Shown here: positions 48,535-57,678 of the stretch, piece by piece | Layout of the letters: every line of letters starts with the position of its first letter | Numbering within the stretch: position 1 is the first letter of the stretch | Assembly (NCBI RefSeq): GCF_052055485.1 | Contig: NZ_CP197171.1 | Coordinates: forward strand, 744,001-808,000 | Direction of reading: 5' to 3' | DNA from: Amphibacillus sp052055485 | Lineage (GTDB): Bacteria > Bacillota > Bacilli > Bacillales > Amphibacillaceae | Length of the DNA: 64,000 nucleotides | Notes under the pieces: generated by a model | Database searches by the model: none | What the model saw: only the letters and a program-made list of their open reading frames with translations | What the model was told of the DNA's origin: nothing | Made by a program: the position numbers and the translations under genes

Positions 48535-48861
48535 TTATTGTTTAATTTCTTCATATAGTTTTATAATTTCTCGCATCATATTAATTTCAGACTTCACAGT
48601 CATTAATGTATCTTGAGCATGACCAAACAACGGAGAATATGGTATTTCTGTCCCTTCTGCTTCTGTTTGCAAAATATCTGTTTGCACTCTATGGGCTCTT
48701 GTAATCTCCTTATTCGCCTGTTGCAATAATTTATCTATTTCATTGAACTCTCCCTTTGAAGCTTTATTTACTACTTTAAATACAAATTCTCTTGCATTTC
48801 CTGCATGTAATATTACATTCATTGAGATTGTTATAATCTCTTCTTTCTTTACTTGTTCCAC
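48535..48861 (-). CDS. PTS lactose/cellobiose-family EIIA
   Basis: 108 residues of the all-helical EIIA-Lac family. The phosphorylated His81 is in FGHAQDTLMT. The start is a GTG at 48861 behind AAGGTGG. It is first in an EIIA-EIIB-EIIC operon whose EIIC is degraded. Confidence 0.92.
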   Translation of the reverse strand: MEQVKKEEIITISMNVILHAGNAREFVFKVVNKASKGEFNEIDKLLQQANKEITRAHRVQTDILQTEAEGTEIPYSPLFGHAQDTLMTVKSEINMMREIIKLYEEIKQ

Positions 48862-49190
48862 TGTACTTCGCCACCTTGTCTATAAAATTAAGCAAATTTA
48901 ATGTCCTCTTCTTTTAAGAAATGTACATTTAAACTGAAACATTGATGCGACTGATGAAGTTACCATTTATGTGCTTGGTTAATTTCATTCTAACTACCAC
49001 TTTCCCAATTAACATCTATACTTCTTTCCTGTTACAAGGAAATATAGCTAAATATATGATTTCTTTTTTGATTACCTTCGTGCTTTAGAAAAGTTACCAT
49101 GCAAAAGAAAGGCGAAAAAATCACAGAATGGTAGCTTGTATTTAACTTTTATTATATATTTTGGTTTTCCAGTATTTTATGTTAAACTAC
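48862..49190. other. Divergent intergenic region
   Basis: Between the PTS genes and the plus-strand MFS leader. No gene or clear operator is seen. Confidence 0.45.
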
Positions 49191-49195
49191 GTTTG

Positions 49196-49302
49196 AAAAG
49201 TGAGTTACTCACGAACAATCAGATAAGGAGTTAACTAAAAATGAGGCCAATTTAAATCTCTCTCTGTTTTAATATATAACTAATCTAAACAGAGAGATTA
49301 CT
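49196..49302 (+). promoter_or_regulatory. Possible attenuator leader of an MFS exporter
   Basis: A GTGAGT/ACTCAC hairpin (about 49200-49212) is followed by AAGGAG and a four-codon frame (ATG AGG CCA ATT TAA, peptide MRPI, from 49241). A larger hairpin then pairs TCTCTCTGTTTTA with TAAACAGAGAGA (to about 49300). Short leader peptides followed by hairpins upstream of exporters are typical of ribosome-stalling antibiotic-response leaders. The T-run is weak. Confidence 0.4.
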
Positions 49303-49423
49303 ATAAAACTGAATAAGAATTTCTTGTTTTTGCTGATGGGATAGCAAGTGCAAAAGCTTAAATAAAATCGAAGCACTTTTCATTGAAGTAGTGTATCTCT
49401 CTGTTATCGAGGAGAGAATTAAA

Positions 49424-50677
49424 TTGAAGACATTACTTATTAACAGAAATTTTAGATATATGTGGGGCTCAGAATTCCTTTCTATTTTAAATGGTAGATT
49501 TAGAGAGTTAGTGATCCCATTAATTGTATTAGGTTTAACCCGTTCACCGCTTGTTACAGCTCTCGTCGCTTTATCTCAGCAATTAGGTACGATTCTATTT
49601 GCGATACCCATCGGAACATGGATAGAAAATAAGAATAAAGTCAGGGTTGCTAGTTTTTGTCATTTCCTTTATGGAATAGGTATCTTGATCCTTGCCTTTC
49701 TGCTGGCAACAAACAATCTCAATGCTATTACCATTGCTTTATTATTGTTCATAATGGGCTTAGTTGCGTTAATTAGCAGAACAGCATTTACTTCGATGAT
49801 TCCTAATATTGCCGGTAGGAAGAACTTATTAAGAGCACATACAAATATCGAAGCGGCAGATGCCATTGCAACTGTGATCGGTCCTGCATTAGGCGGAATA
49901 CTACTAGCAAAAACAGGTTCGGTATTAACATTGGTTATTTGTGCAACTTTGTCTCTTTTATCTTCTTTATTTATTGCTTTTATTCGCAATAGAGAAGATT
50001 TTATCAAAGCAGAGGAAGACTATGTAGCAAAAAATAAATTAAATGCCTTTCTAAGAAAATCATTGGATAGCATGAGGATTTTGATAGATAACCCACAACA
50101 GCTGATTAGTACATTGGCAATGTGTATATTGGGCTTTACAACGGTGTTCATCTCATTAACCATTATTTTTTACGCCCAAATAACGATGGGGTTATCAGAA
50201 GGGTTAATAGGCGTTTTATTATCGAGTGCTGGTGTTGGTAATATTGCAGGCATCTTTTTGATCAATCTATTTAAAAATAAAAATTGGATGACGCTGATTA
50301 GTACATTAATGATTATTTCTGGGATAGGGATATTAATGATTACAGCTACGGACATTTTTATCATCATGTGCTTAGGGATGGCTATTTTTGACTGTGCGCT
50401 CTCGATGGCTTTTATTGTCCAAGGGGCTGTTCATCAAGGGATTACTCCCAATGAATTTTTAACAAGGGTTAGAAGCTCTACCTACGTTATCGGTGGTATA
50501 TGTTCGATGTTGGGTACTTTTTTAGCGGGGGCTCTTCCTGAAGTTATGACTGGGAAAACCGTTTTGCTTATAGGCGCTTTTATCCTTTTAATTCCAGCTT
50601 TAATCATTATTCGTTCTAGAAAATTCGGTGTGGCACTAAGCAAAGTTAAGCCCATTTATCCAGACAAAAAAATGTAA
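49424..50677 (+). CDS. MFS exporter (MFS_3, macrolide/siderophore-efflux-like)
   Basis: About 417 residues with 12 predicted membrane helices. It has the MFS_3 features of drug exporters, including the loop-2 region GTWIENKNKVRV and the motif GLVALISRTAFTSMIPNIAG with N..E..D..A..IGPALGG. I start it at the TTG at 49424 because GAGGAGAG lies nine bases upstream. An upstream GTG (49391) has no ribosome site. It probably exports a drug or toxic metabolite. Confidence 0.85.
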   Translation: MKTLLINRNFRYMWGSEFLSILNGRFRELVIPLIVLGLTRSPLVTALVALSQQLGTILFAIPIGTWIENKNKVRVASFCHFLYGIGILILAFLLATNNLNAITIALLLFIMGLVALISRTAFTSMIPNIAGRKNLLRAHTNIEAADAIATVIGPALGGILLAKTGSVLTLVICATLSLLSSLFIAFIRNREDFIKAEEDYVAKNKLNAFLRKSLDSMRILIDNPQQLISTLAMCILGFTTVFISLTIIFYAQITMGLSEGLIGVLLSSAGVGNIAGIFLINLFKNKNWMTLISTLMIISGIGILMITATDIFIIMCLGMAIFDCALSMAFIVQGAVHQGITPNEFLTRVRSSTYVIGGICSMLGTFLAGALPEVMTGKTVLLIGAFILLIPALIIIRSRKFGVALSKVKPIYPDKKM

Positions 50678-50777
50678 CTGAAACAGCATATGACGTTCTC
50701 GATGATTCTATTGTTTTTTTATCAAGAATGGATTGAAAAGGATGATTGGAATATGGAATCTTGCCATTTCTTTAAAC

Positions 50778-50962
50778 CGAAACTTCAATCAGTGGATTAA
50801 GTCTACACGATATAGGTTATGCGGGTCTTTTCAGTGGGGCGAGTCATCGCACTAAGGAAAGCGACTTTAGAAGTCACAATGTTAGAAAAACTTGGCTTAT
50901 CGGCAAGTCTTTTTGGCGAATGCCATCGTTTTACTTATACTATCGTCAATAAAATCTTTTAT
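50778..50962 (+). repeat. Dispersed repeat family, copy 6
   Basis: Canonical left end (CGAAACTTCAATCAGTGG). The right end is diverged (TTTTACTTATACTATCGTCA then ATAAAATC). The interior has GTGGGGCGAGTCATCGCAC and CTAAGGAAAGCGAC modules. The sister hairpin GCAAGAATAAG...CTTATTCTGAGG follows at 50974-51006. Confidence 0.75.
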
Positions 50963-50973
50963 TTTTTGATAGT

Positions 50974-51006
50974 GCAAGAATAAGTGTCTTTCTTATTCTG
51001 AGGCCC
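50974..51006 (+). repeat. AGAATAAG/CTTATTCT hairpin module
   Basis: CAAGAATAAG-TGTCTTT-CTTATTCTGAG. The same module, in one or the other orientation, occurs at 45471-45498, 63975-64000 and, decayed, near 11300-11334. It travels with the dispersed repeat family. Confidence 0.65.
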
Positions 51007-51052
51007 AAACGTTATTGCTCATAAACCATAACAATTAATTTCTTAATAAAAC

Positions 51053-51090
51053 AAAAGACTGTTCTATACAAGGAACAGTCTTTTGTTTTT
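51053..51090. terminator. Bidirectional terminator
   Basis: AAAAGACTGTTC pairs with GAACAGTCTTTT around TATACAAG, with TTTTGTTTTT on the plus strand and TTTTGTTTTATT on the minus. It serves the MFS gene (+) and the lipoprotein gene (-). Confidence 0.9.
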
Positions 51091-51134
51091 AACATCCATT
51101 TAATTTTTTCTACCACGGAGATAATAACCATTGA

Positions 51135-51818
51135 TTAACGAATCGATAGTTTATCAATTATATTTACAATCTCTTCATCGTTACCTGTTTCAATATAAAT
51201 GCGTTCTGTACTATTAATGATATTCTCAGTATACTCTTCCATTGGCTCGTCTATCTGTTCATGACTAGGCCAGTGTGAAGGAAGCTCATATAAATTAATT
51301 GTACCATCTCCATTACCGCTATAAGTCACTGTGCCCTCTGCCATCACTTGTCCTTGTAGTGTAATAACATTTTCCGGAAAATCTACACTATCATCATCAT
51401 AAGGATTCACTTGCTCCCCAGCTGAAGTATGGGAAACGTTCAATTCCTCAATATCTTGATTACCTATCATTTGCAACCAAACACGAGCATATTCAATTTC
51501 CTCAGAAGAATAGGCAGATAATGCATCATCATCTATACTTTCGGTTTCGTTACTAGAAATGGAATTATTAGATATAGACCCTGCATCAGCTTCATTCTCA
51601 TCTATCAAATCATTTTCTGAACTGTCTGCTGCTGGAGATTCATCATCCTCTTTGTGATTCATTTCTTCCTGATCATCCGCTTCTGTTTCTGTCTCAGGAG
51701 CGGAACCATTTTCTGAATCAGCCTCTGTCCCTTCTGGATTATTCCCGCATCCAACCAAGATTGCAATAAATGCCACTAGAGCCATATTTAAAAATAAAAA
51801 TTTCATAAATCTTTTCAT
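51135..51818 (-). CDS. Acidic-linker lipoprotein of unknown function
   Basis: ATG at 51818 behind GAAGGGAAG gives 227 residues: signal peptide with lipobox LVGC (near 23), an Asp/Glu/Ser-rich linker to about residue 100, and a C-terminal domain of about 125 residues with a YARVWLQMIG motif. Upstream in-frame codons would put 36 residues in front of the signal peptide. Similar acidic-linker lipoproteins lie in the phage-like element, but the C-terminal domain differs. No family is recognised. Confidence 0.75.
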   Translation of the reverse strand: MKRFMKFLFLNMALVAFIAILVGCGNNPEGTEADSENGSAPETETEADDQEEMNHKEDDESPAADSSENDLIDENEADAGSISNNSISSNETESIDDDALSAYSSEEIEYARVWLQMIGNQDIEELNVSHTSAGEQVNPYDDDSVDFPENVITLQGQVMAEGTVTYSGNGDGTINLYELPSHWPSHEQIDEPMEEYTENIINSTERIYIETGNDEEIVNIIDKLSIR

Positions 51819-51998
51819 TATGTAGTACTTCCCTTCATTAAAATGTAGTTTTTGTTCAAGGAATTGCTTTATATTTGTTAAGGTTTCTCTTTCTTGACCA
51901 ATGGCCCAATTTTTTCTTTCTAACACTCTCCTTGACCCTATAGCTCATATAAAGTATAAACTAATTGTAAGCACTAAAATAGGGGGAGATTACTTAAA

Positions 51999-52634
51999 AT
52001 GAAACAATCCATTCGTTACCGATCATTTCAAAAGAAAGATATTAAATCGTTAGTCTCTGTAATTATTGATACCTGGGACTATGAAAAGATGTTCTCTAAG
52101 AAAGTAGCGTATCATTTTGCTCATATCTTTCTCTATTCTGAACTTATACGTCAATCATTTACACAAGTAGCTGAAATAGATGGACAGACAATTGGCATTA
52201 TTATTGGTGACTTAAAAAATGAACGTAAAAGTAAGAACAACCTCTTATATTGGCCGAAATTCTTATGGCATGTTAGTCAGCTCTTACTTTTAAAACAGGG
52301 AAGAAGTGTTCTGATCAATTACGGGTATAGGAGCCTAGCCTCAAATAGAGACATGCTAAATCGTTTAAATGAATCCTTTGAAACTGAATTAGCTCTTTTT
52401 GTGGTAAGTCCAAAAGTTCAGGGACTAGGTGTTGGTTCAAGACTATATCACTACTTCTTAGAAATATTGCAACAAAAAAAGATAGCAAAATTCTTTTTAT
52501 ATACAGATACTACCTGTAATTTTGGCTTCTATCAACATAAAGGATTGAAGCGATTATTAGCAGTCAAAAAGCAGATGTCTTCTCCTATAAATAAAGAAAT
52601 TGAGTATTATATTTATAAGGGAAAGGTCACTTAA
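51999..52634 (+). CDS. GNAT N-acetyltransferase
   Basis: A 211-residue GNAT enzyme. The acetyl-CoA-binding motif A is VSPKVQGLGVGSRLYHYFL (about 146-164, Q-G-L-G-V-G) and the C-terminal motif B is FGFYQHKGLKR. A ribosome site AGGGGGAG precedes the ATG. The substrate is unknown. Its helical insertion (about 85-130) is larger than in ribosomal acetylases. Confidence 0.85.
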   Translation: MKQSIRYRSFQKKDIKSLVSVIIDTWDYEKMFSKKVAYHFAHIFLYSELIRQSFTQVAEIDGQTIGIIIGDLKNERKSKNNLLYWPKFLWHVSQLLLLKQGRSVLINYGYRSLASNRDMLNRLNESFETELALFVVSPKVQGLGVGSRLYHYFLEILQQKKIAKFFLYTDTTCNFGFYQHKGLKRLLAVKKQMSSPINKEIEYYIYKGKVT

Positions 52635-52834
52635 TAAGAATTGCTATCCACCAAATCTATGTGAGAGAACTGAATTAGCAAAGAAATCGTGGGGAATATC
52701 TAATTAAATACTTCAAAGTTGGTGGAAGTGATAAGAGTTATTATAACAAGTATTAGGGTAGTTTCTTGTAGTATGCTTTCTTGCATATGAAAATACACCA
52801 TGTCCTAACTACGAAAATCTAATTTCACATAAGA

Positions 52835-52975
52835 CGAAACTTCAATCAGTGAGAGCTTTTCGGCGCACAAGTCTTTTCGGTGGGGTTGCGATTAGTCACC
52901 CCACCGAAAGGACTTGTGAAAACACTTGTGTGACGTCCGGTTACCCTGAGTTTTACGGACGGTTATCTGTGATAA
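52835..52975 (+). repeat. Dispersed repeat family, copy 7
   Basis: 141 bp with both canonical ends (CGAAACTTCAATCAGTGAG and ACGGACGGTTATCTGTGAT). The interior contains CGCACAAGTCTTTTCGGTGG and its near inverted copy (CCACCGAAAGGACTTGTG), so it folds into one long hairpin. Confidence 0.88.
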
Positions 52976-53205
52976 TCAAGTTGATTTTTATACTGATAGA
53001 TAACGTGAATTTGAACCAGAATATATTCGAAGTGATTGTGAAATCAATTCAATTAAGTGTGTTGAGATAAGGGACTGGAAGTAGTTATTAATCTCCAATA
53101 ATTACTTTAATATAGATATGGACAATCGTTAAGCAAAACCTTTGAAAAATAATATTCGAGTGGAATTTAAATTTAAATTCCTACCCGAATATTAGAAATG
53201 AACCA

Positions 53206-54081
53206 TTATAATTGTTGCTTCATTTTTTCGATTTCTTCAATATCTAAATGTGTAACCTCAGCAATAAACTCCAAATCAACATCTTTTTTCAACATTTCAA
53301 TCACAACTTTCCTGACACCAATCTCTTTCCCTTTCTCTTCATAAGAAATGGGTATTTCAAAAATCTCATCTGCTTCTGGCAATTTATTGACTTCGTCCAT
53401 TAACTGTTCCTCCTCTTCTAGTGTTAGTTTTAAATAGGTTTCGAAAAAGCCGTAAAGTAGTCTTTGTTTTGCGGGATTGAGTTCCATTCGAGTGATCATG
53501 CGCAAGAATTCCTTCTTAACTTGCACGCGTTCGTCTTTGTTATAACCCATTTGACTCATTAAGGCAGCTGCAGCGGGATTGTCAGAATGAATGTAATCAT
53601 ATCAATTCTTTTTACGAAGATGTAAGGTCATGTAGTTGAACGTTAGCACGTGAAAAAATGGAAAGCCCATCGTAAATTGCTTTTCTCCCCAGTCCTCCTC
53701 GTAGCTAAAGACAGCAAGTGGGATAATGGGTTTTTGATATTTATTATATAAAAGACTAAAATAGTGATACATTCGTTCATTGAAATCAGACTGCTTATAG
53801 CTTTGGGGCTCAATATGCACGATGATGACAACATCTGTGTCTTTCAAAGTTGTTTCAATCACAATATCCAGCCTTCGAGTATCTCCGTCTAGCAAATTTG
53901 TAAACACTTCTTCGGACAGGGGCTTCATTCTCTGGAAATTGATATTTTCGTGAACGTCAGGGAAAAACGCTTCGAGAAATTCACGGAAAAAGGTGTGGAT
54001 TAATTCTTTGTACAGTTGGTCGTGTTTGATGTGAGTGGATTCTGGAGGCGTTTCTTTGATAAGTAGTGGCATGGCTGCCAT
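53206..54081 (-). pseudogene. Rpn/PD-(D/E)XK nuclease-family protein with an in-frame stop
   Basis: One frame runs from ATG 54081 to 53206, interrupted by a single TGA at 53602-53604 (RKKN[stop]YDYIHSDNPAA), where homologues continue through a Trp or similar. The N-terminal part has the nuclease motifs (TRRLDIVIET and HIEPQSYKQ, the latter ExQ type). The C-terminal part is the helical regulatory region. Family members (Rpn, PDDEXK_2) are recombination-promoting nucleases, often in multiple decaying copies. Two partial proteins of 159 and 117 residues could still be made. Confidence 0.85.
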
Positions 54082-54458
54082 GAAATCACTTCCTTGGTAG
54101 GTTTTTTGGATGAGGTAGCAAAGATGGAGGATCTAGCTATAATATAGCATGGTTCTACAAGTAGATCAATAGACTGAGCCATTAATACTCTCGTTATATA
54201 CCTTTAAATTAAAATCTTGATTTAACTATATTATATTACTAATTCCCATTTCTAAATGTCTTGTTAATATAGACTATAAATAAGGATTTTAATGTGAATC
54301 GAATCAAATTTCATAGGTATTTGGCTACCCTATTGTTACTTTATGTTGTTAAAGGTTTTCTCAAAATAGAGGATTTTCAATAGCGTAAACACCAAAAGAA
54401 TGGTACACAAAGATATTGAACAACTACTCAATTAAAAATAACTCATATCAAATTTCAA

Positions 54459-54492
54459 GCCCAACTGACTTATAGTTAATTGGGACTTTTTG
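54459..54492 (+). terminator. Terminator-like hairpin
   Basis: AAGCCCAA pairs with TTGGGACTT (one mismatch) and is followed by TTTTTG. Nothing obvious upstream on the plus strand is terminated by it. It adjoins the structured element at 54506. Confidence 0.5.
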
Positions 54493-54505
54493 TACCTAGC
54501 GCCAT

Positions 54506-54642
54506 CACTCAGCGATTAACAGACTTCCTTCATCTCTATACGATAAAGAAGACTTGCCGATTAGCTTTACTAGAGTCTAGTCGCACTTATGTGAGGCTCC
54601 CGACCTTCTAGAACTCAGTTCAGCCCGTCCTATCGCTGAGTG
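54506..54642. other. Structured 137-bp element bounded by an 11-bp inverted repeat
   Basis: CACTCAGCGAT (54506-54516) and ATCGCTGAGTG (54632-54642) are perfect complements and close a domain containing several further short stems (for example ACTAGAGTCTAGT at 54569-54581). GC content is above that of the flanks. It may be a structured RNA or the remnant of a mobile element. No known RNA family was recognised. Confidence 0.55.
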
Positions 54643-54692
54643 GGCACTTAAGACTTTATTCTATTAGACTATATTACATTTCATGAATCTTT

Positions 54693-55949
54693 TTAGACAT
54701 TTGTTTCTTGTTTAATCTCTCTAGTCCATTCAACTTCTTCAGGATTATAGTAATTCCCTTTTGACTTATTCAATACAACCATATTGATGACTACTCCTAA
54801 GATTAAAAAGGCGAATGAACCTACTATATAAGTTTGTCGAATCTCGAATAGTTCAGCAAACAACCCGATCGCAGCTGTAAATAGGGTAACGAACAAAGCC
54901 TCTACCATCCCAAAAACACTTGAAAATCTCCCCATCATTTCTACTGGAACATTATTTTGATAGAAGGTTAAAAACCCTGTATTTGCGAACGACAGCCCAA
55001 ATGTTAATGTAAGAAATCCAATAGCCGCCCCAATAAAAGCACTCGAAAAGGCAAATATTAAATAACCAACCGAAGTCAAGATCGTTCCAAACCCCATTAG
55101 TATATTTAGTTTCAAGTATTTAGCGAATAAAGCATTTGCTAACGAACCTAATATAATCCCTATCCCCGCTACACTGACAAGAAAGCCATAAGTACTTTCA
55201 GATAATGAAAGAACTTCAGTAGCAAATACAGCTTCCAAAGAATCTAGGGCACTCATAAATACGATCACCCCACTAAAAAGAACATAGACCAAGGCGACAT
55301 GAGCATTCGATTTACTAAAGCAGACAACCTTTTTCCAATCATTCGCAATTATTGCAAGGTTGATTTTTCCTGAAATCACTTTTTCATTTCGTAACTCCAG
55401 GTTAGGAAGCAAAAGAATAATAACAGCTGATATAAATAAAGCGACAGCATTGAGCTGAATGGCTAGGTATGGAGAACCCATCATAAACAGTGAACCTGCA
55501 ATAGAGGGGCCCAATATAAATCCACATGAATTAATAAAATTTCTAAGTGAATTAAACCTTTGCCGATCTCCTTTAGGCACTAATTTAGTCATATATACCA
55601 TAGAAGTCGGTCCAAAAATTGAACTCGCTATGTTAATCACAAAAACGAATACATAAATCAGAACGATTGAATCGATAAATGGAAATACAAGTATAAGCGA
55701 CGCTTTAATTACATCCAATGAAATCATTAAATTTCTTTTATTTAACCGATCAATAAAACTCCCCGACCAGAAGTTTGTACATAATGTTGCTACGGGTAAT
55801 AATATATAAAGGATGGACACGGCTAATGGTGAACCTGTCATATCCAATACAATTAGGTTAAGTGCAATTAAATAAACCCATGCCCCGATATTTGAAGTCC
55901 CAATGCCTAGCAAAAGTAATACTGGATCTTTCCACTTCATAAACTTCAT
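54693..55949 (-). CDS. MFS exporter under T-box control
   Basis: 418 residues with 12 membrane helices, of the MFS_1/MFS_3 exporter group (loop-2 WSGSFIDRLNKRNLM; helix 5 GPSIAGSLF). The ATG at 55949 follows AGGAGTGAG. It is the only gene behind a complete T-box leader with its own consensus promoter. T-box control implies that it is induced when a tRNA (Asn or Thr, see leader) is uncharged, which points to an amino-acid-related substrate or to an antibiotic that inhibits a tRNA synthetase. Confidence 0.88.
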   Translation of the reverse strand: MKFMKWKDPVLLLLGIGTSNIGAWVYLIALNLIVLDMTGSPLAVSILYILLPVATLCTNFWSGSFIDRLNKRNLMISLDVIKASLILVFPFIDSIVLIYVFVFVINIASSIFGPTSMVYMTKLVPKGDRQRFNSLRNFINSCGFILGPSIAGSLFMMGSPYLAIQLNAVALFISAVIILLLPNLELRNEKVISGKINLAIIANDWKKVVCFSKSNAHVALVYVLFSGVIVFMSALDSLEAVFATEVLSLSESTYGFLVSVAGIGIILGSLANALFAKYLKLNILMGFGTILTSVGYLIFAFSSAFIGAAIGFLTLTFGLSFANTGFLTFYQNNVPVEMMGRFSSVFGMVEALFVTLFTAAIGLFAELFEIRQTYIVGSFAFLILGVVINMVVLNKSKGNYYNPEEVEWTREIKQETNV

Positions 55950-55987
55950 TTTCTCACTCCTAAATTCAATATTTTTTATTTCTCAAT

Positions 55988-56326
55988 AAAAAAGAATCTC
56001 ACCCCCAAAGCGATTAACTTTGAGGACGAGACTCCTTGAATTTAGAAGTTCGTGGTGCCACCCCACTTTGTTTCTATGTCACCATAGAAACCTTTTCAAG
56101 TACGACAAAAATTTAAATAATTGTGTATACTCTATCTCTATAACGGGAGAACCCGACACATCATCCGTAAACTAAAAACTTCCCATGTGTGGCTCCGAGA
56201 CTTGTTTCAATGTATGATTACATCCTCCATTTCCAGCTTACTGGAGTTCTCTGTTATGCTTGCATACATTTACTCTTCTCTTCATTGCCTGTTTGATATA
56301 TCTAATGGATCAAGTAAAACTTAGTA
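55988..56326 (-). promoter_or_regulatory. T-box riboswitch leader
   Basis: On the minus strand the leader contains Stem I (AATGTATG/CATACATT with the AGTA and GAA loop sides), the T-box GGGGTGGCACCACGA (56053-56067), and a terminator in which GAGTCTCGTCCTCAAAG pairs with CTTTGGGGGTGAGATTC (55994-56034) followed by TTTTTT. The specifier region is TTGAAACAAG (56211-56220): ACA (Thr) by the usual GAA-NNN spacing, or AAC (Asn). The bulge TGGC would pair with a G discriminator, which tRNA-Asn has and both tRNA-Thr here lack, favouring Asn. Confidence 0.9.
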
Positions 56327-56332
56327 TTGAAC

Positions 56333-56361
56333 ATATTAGCCTAACAGAGCCTCTATGTCAA
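56333..56361 (-). promoter_or_regulatory. Promoter of the T-box/MFS transcript
   Basis: Minus strand TTGACA (56361-56356), 17-base spacer, TAATAT (56338-56333). Placed directly ahead of the T-box leader. Confidence 0.82.
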
Positions 56362-56459
56362 CTTTATTTTAAATTATTCCGTATTTTGCCAACCTATTTT
56401 GCTATTTTAATTAATATTAGGTTATTTAGCATTATCCATTCCTTCGATTATTGGAAATA

Positions 56460-57578
56460 TTATTTGGCTAACTTCCAAAAGTTTGGTCCATAGTTATTGT
56501 TCTTAATAAAAATGTCCAATTCATTGAAAGGCAAGTTTTCTCCTACTTTTAATGTATAGCTTTTATTATTTATAGGGGAACCAAAAGAAAAGTCTAATTG
56601 TTTGTCGCTAAGATTAAATAGTACAGAATGAACAGTTCCAAAATTTTCTTCAAAATTGTGTACCGTTACACCATTAGGGTATTCTTTTAGCATTAATTGT
56701 TGTAATGCATTCTTTGTAATCAGATGGTTATTTTCTAAGTTGTTTTTTAAGAAATTATACCGCATTTGAGATTGCTCTAATTTACCGTATTCTAACTTAA
56801 TTATTTCTGGTATGAGTGCATGATTGGTTGCAATAAAAAAGCCTGATTTTTTATTCCCTCTTTCTACACCCTTTTTCCCATCATAAGTTTCTATTAAAGC
56901 GGTGTTACCGTCTGCATCTGCTAGAAGCAAATTCATATTCGTTCCAATAGGCATATTCTCCAAATAAATAATTCCTTCCTCAACATCTTTGCAATTTTCA
57001 AGTAAAGCTCTTACTATTACCATAAATTGCAGACCCTTTATGCTAGGCTTTTTCATTCCTGGATAATTTCCAATTGGAATGCCACATGAGGCGAAAGCTA
57101 CACAGAATCCCCTTTCATTTAAGCCTTCACTTCGACCAAAGTAAGAAACGGAGAATCCGGTATGACTGTACTTCCCTTTTACCTTTGTTGTACAGAGTCT
57201 CATATCAGATATAGCTGGTGACAAATCATAATTTCTAAGCAGATAGGTTTTACCATCACTTGTTTTAGATGGCAAAACAGCGCCTAAACTACATCCCCCC
57301 GGTTGTAGCAAAGCTTGATCAAAGAAATTAAGATAACTAGGTCTTACATTTAATGAATCTGAAAACCCTTGTAGCTCTTCGTTTAAACCCGGACAATACT
57401 GGTTTATTAGTTTTTCCATATCCTTAATTTTCTCCGCACCTATTGGCTCAGATGATATCAATACATCCCTTGCATTAGGAACCTTTTTTATTTCCTCTCC
57501 CTGCCTTCTACCAATCTCATAGCTATCACCTTCAAGGTAAGAAAAAGAAGCTTGAATTAAATCCTTCATCTTTGTCAT
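56460..57578 (-). CDS. C45-family acyltransferase/amidohydrolase (Ntn hydrolase)
   Basis: A 372-residue protein of the acyl-CoA:6-aminopenicillanate acyltransferase / C45 peptidase group. The catalytic Cys96 in QPGGCSLGAV would become N-terminal after self-cleavage. GKTYLLRNYD and GRSEGLNERGFCVAF are further family blocks. The group includes penicillin, bile-salt and N-acyl amide hydrolases, and the substrate here is unknown. A second, broken C45 gene lies just upstream, and the T-box MFS exporter lies downstream on the same strand. Confidence 0.85.
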   Translation of the reverse strand: MTKMKDLIQASFSYLEGDSYEIGRRQGEEIKKVPNARDVLISSEPIGAEKIKDMEKLINQYCPGLNEELQGFSDSLNVRPSYLNFFDQALLQPGGCSLGAVLPSKTSDGKTYLLRNYDLSPAISDMRLCTTKVKGKYSHTGFSVSYFGRSEGLNERGFCVAFASCGIPIGNYPGMKKPSIKGLQFMVIVRALLENCKDVEEGIIYLENMPIGTNMNLLLADADGNTALIETYDGKKGVERGNKKSGFFIATNHALIPEIIKLEYGKLEQSQMRYNFLKNNLENNHLITKNALQQLMLKEYPNGVTVHNFEENFGTVHSVLFNLSDKQLDFSFGSPINNKSYTLKVGENLPFNELDIFIKNNNYGPNFWKLAK

Positions 57579-57678
57579 CTCCAGTCCAAATTAATAATTA
57601 ATACCTTAGTTATACGTGGGTGGTCTTTTTCAAATGGCATTTATCAAGAGAAAAACTGATTTCTTCAAATGAAGAATA

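Noticed and set aside
53602..53604. In-frame TGA (and the TAG at 21758-21760) as recoding or selenocysteine
   Set aside because: No selenocysteine insertion element or partner genes are seen. Both genes belong to classes that decay often, so nonsense mutation is simpler.
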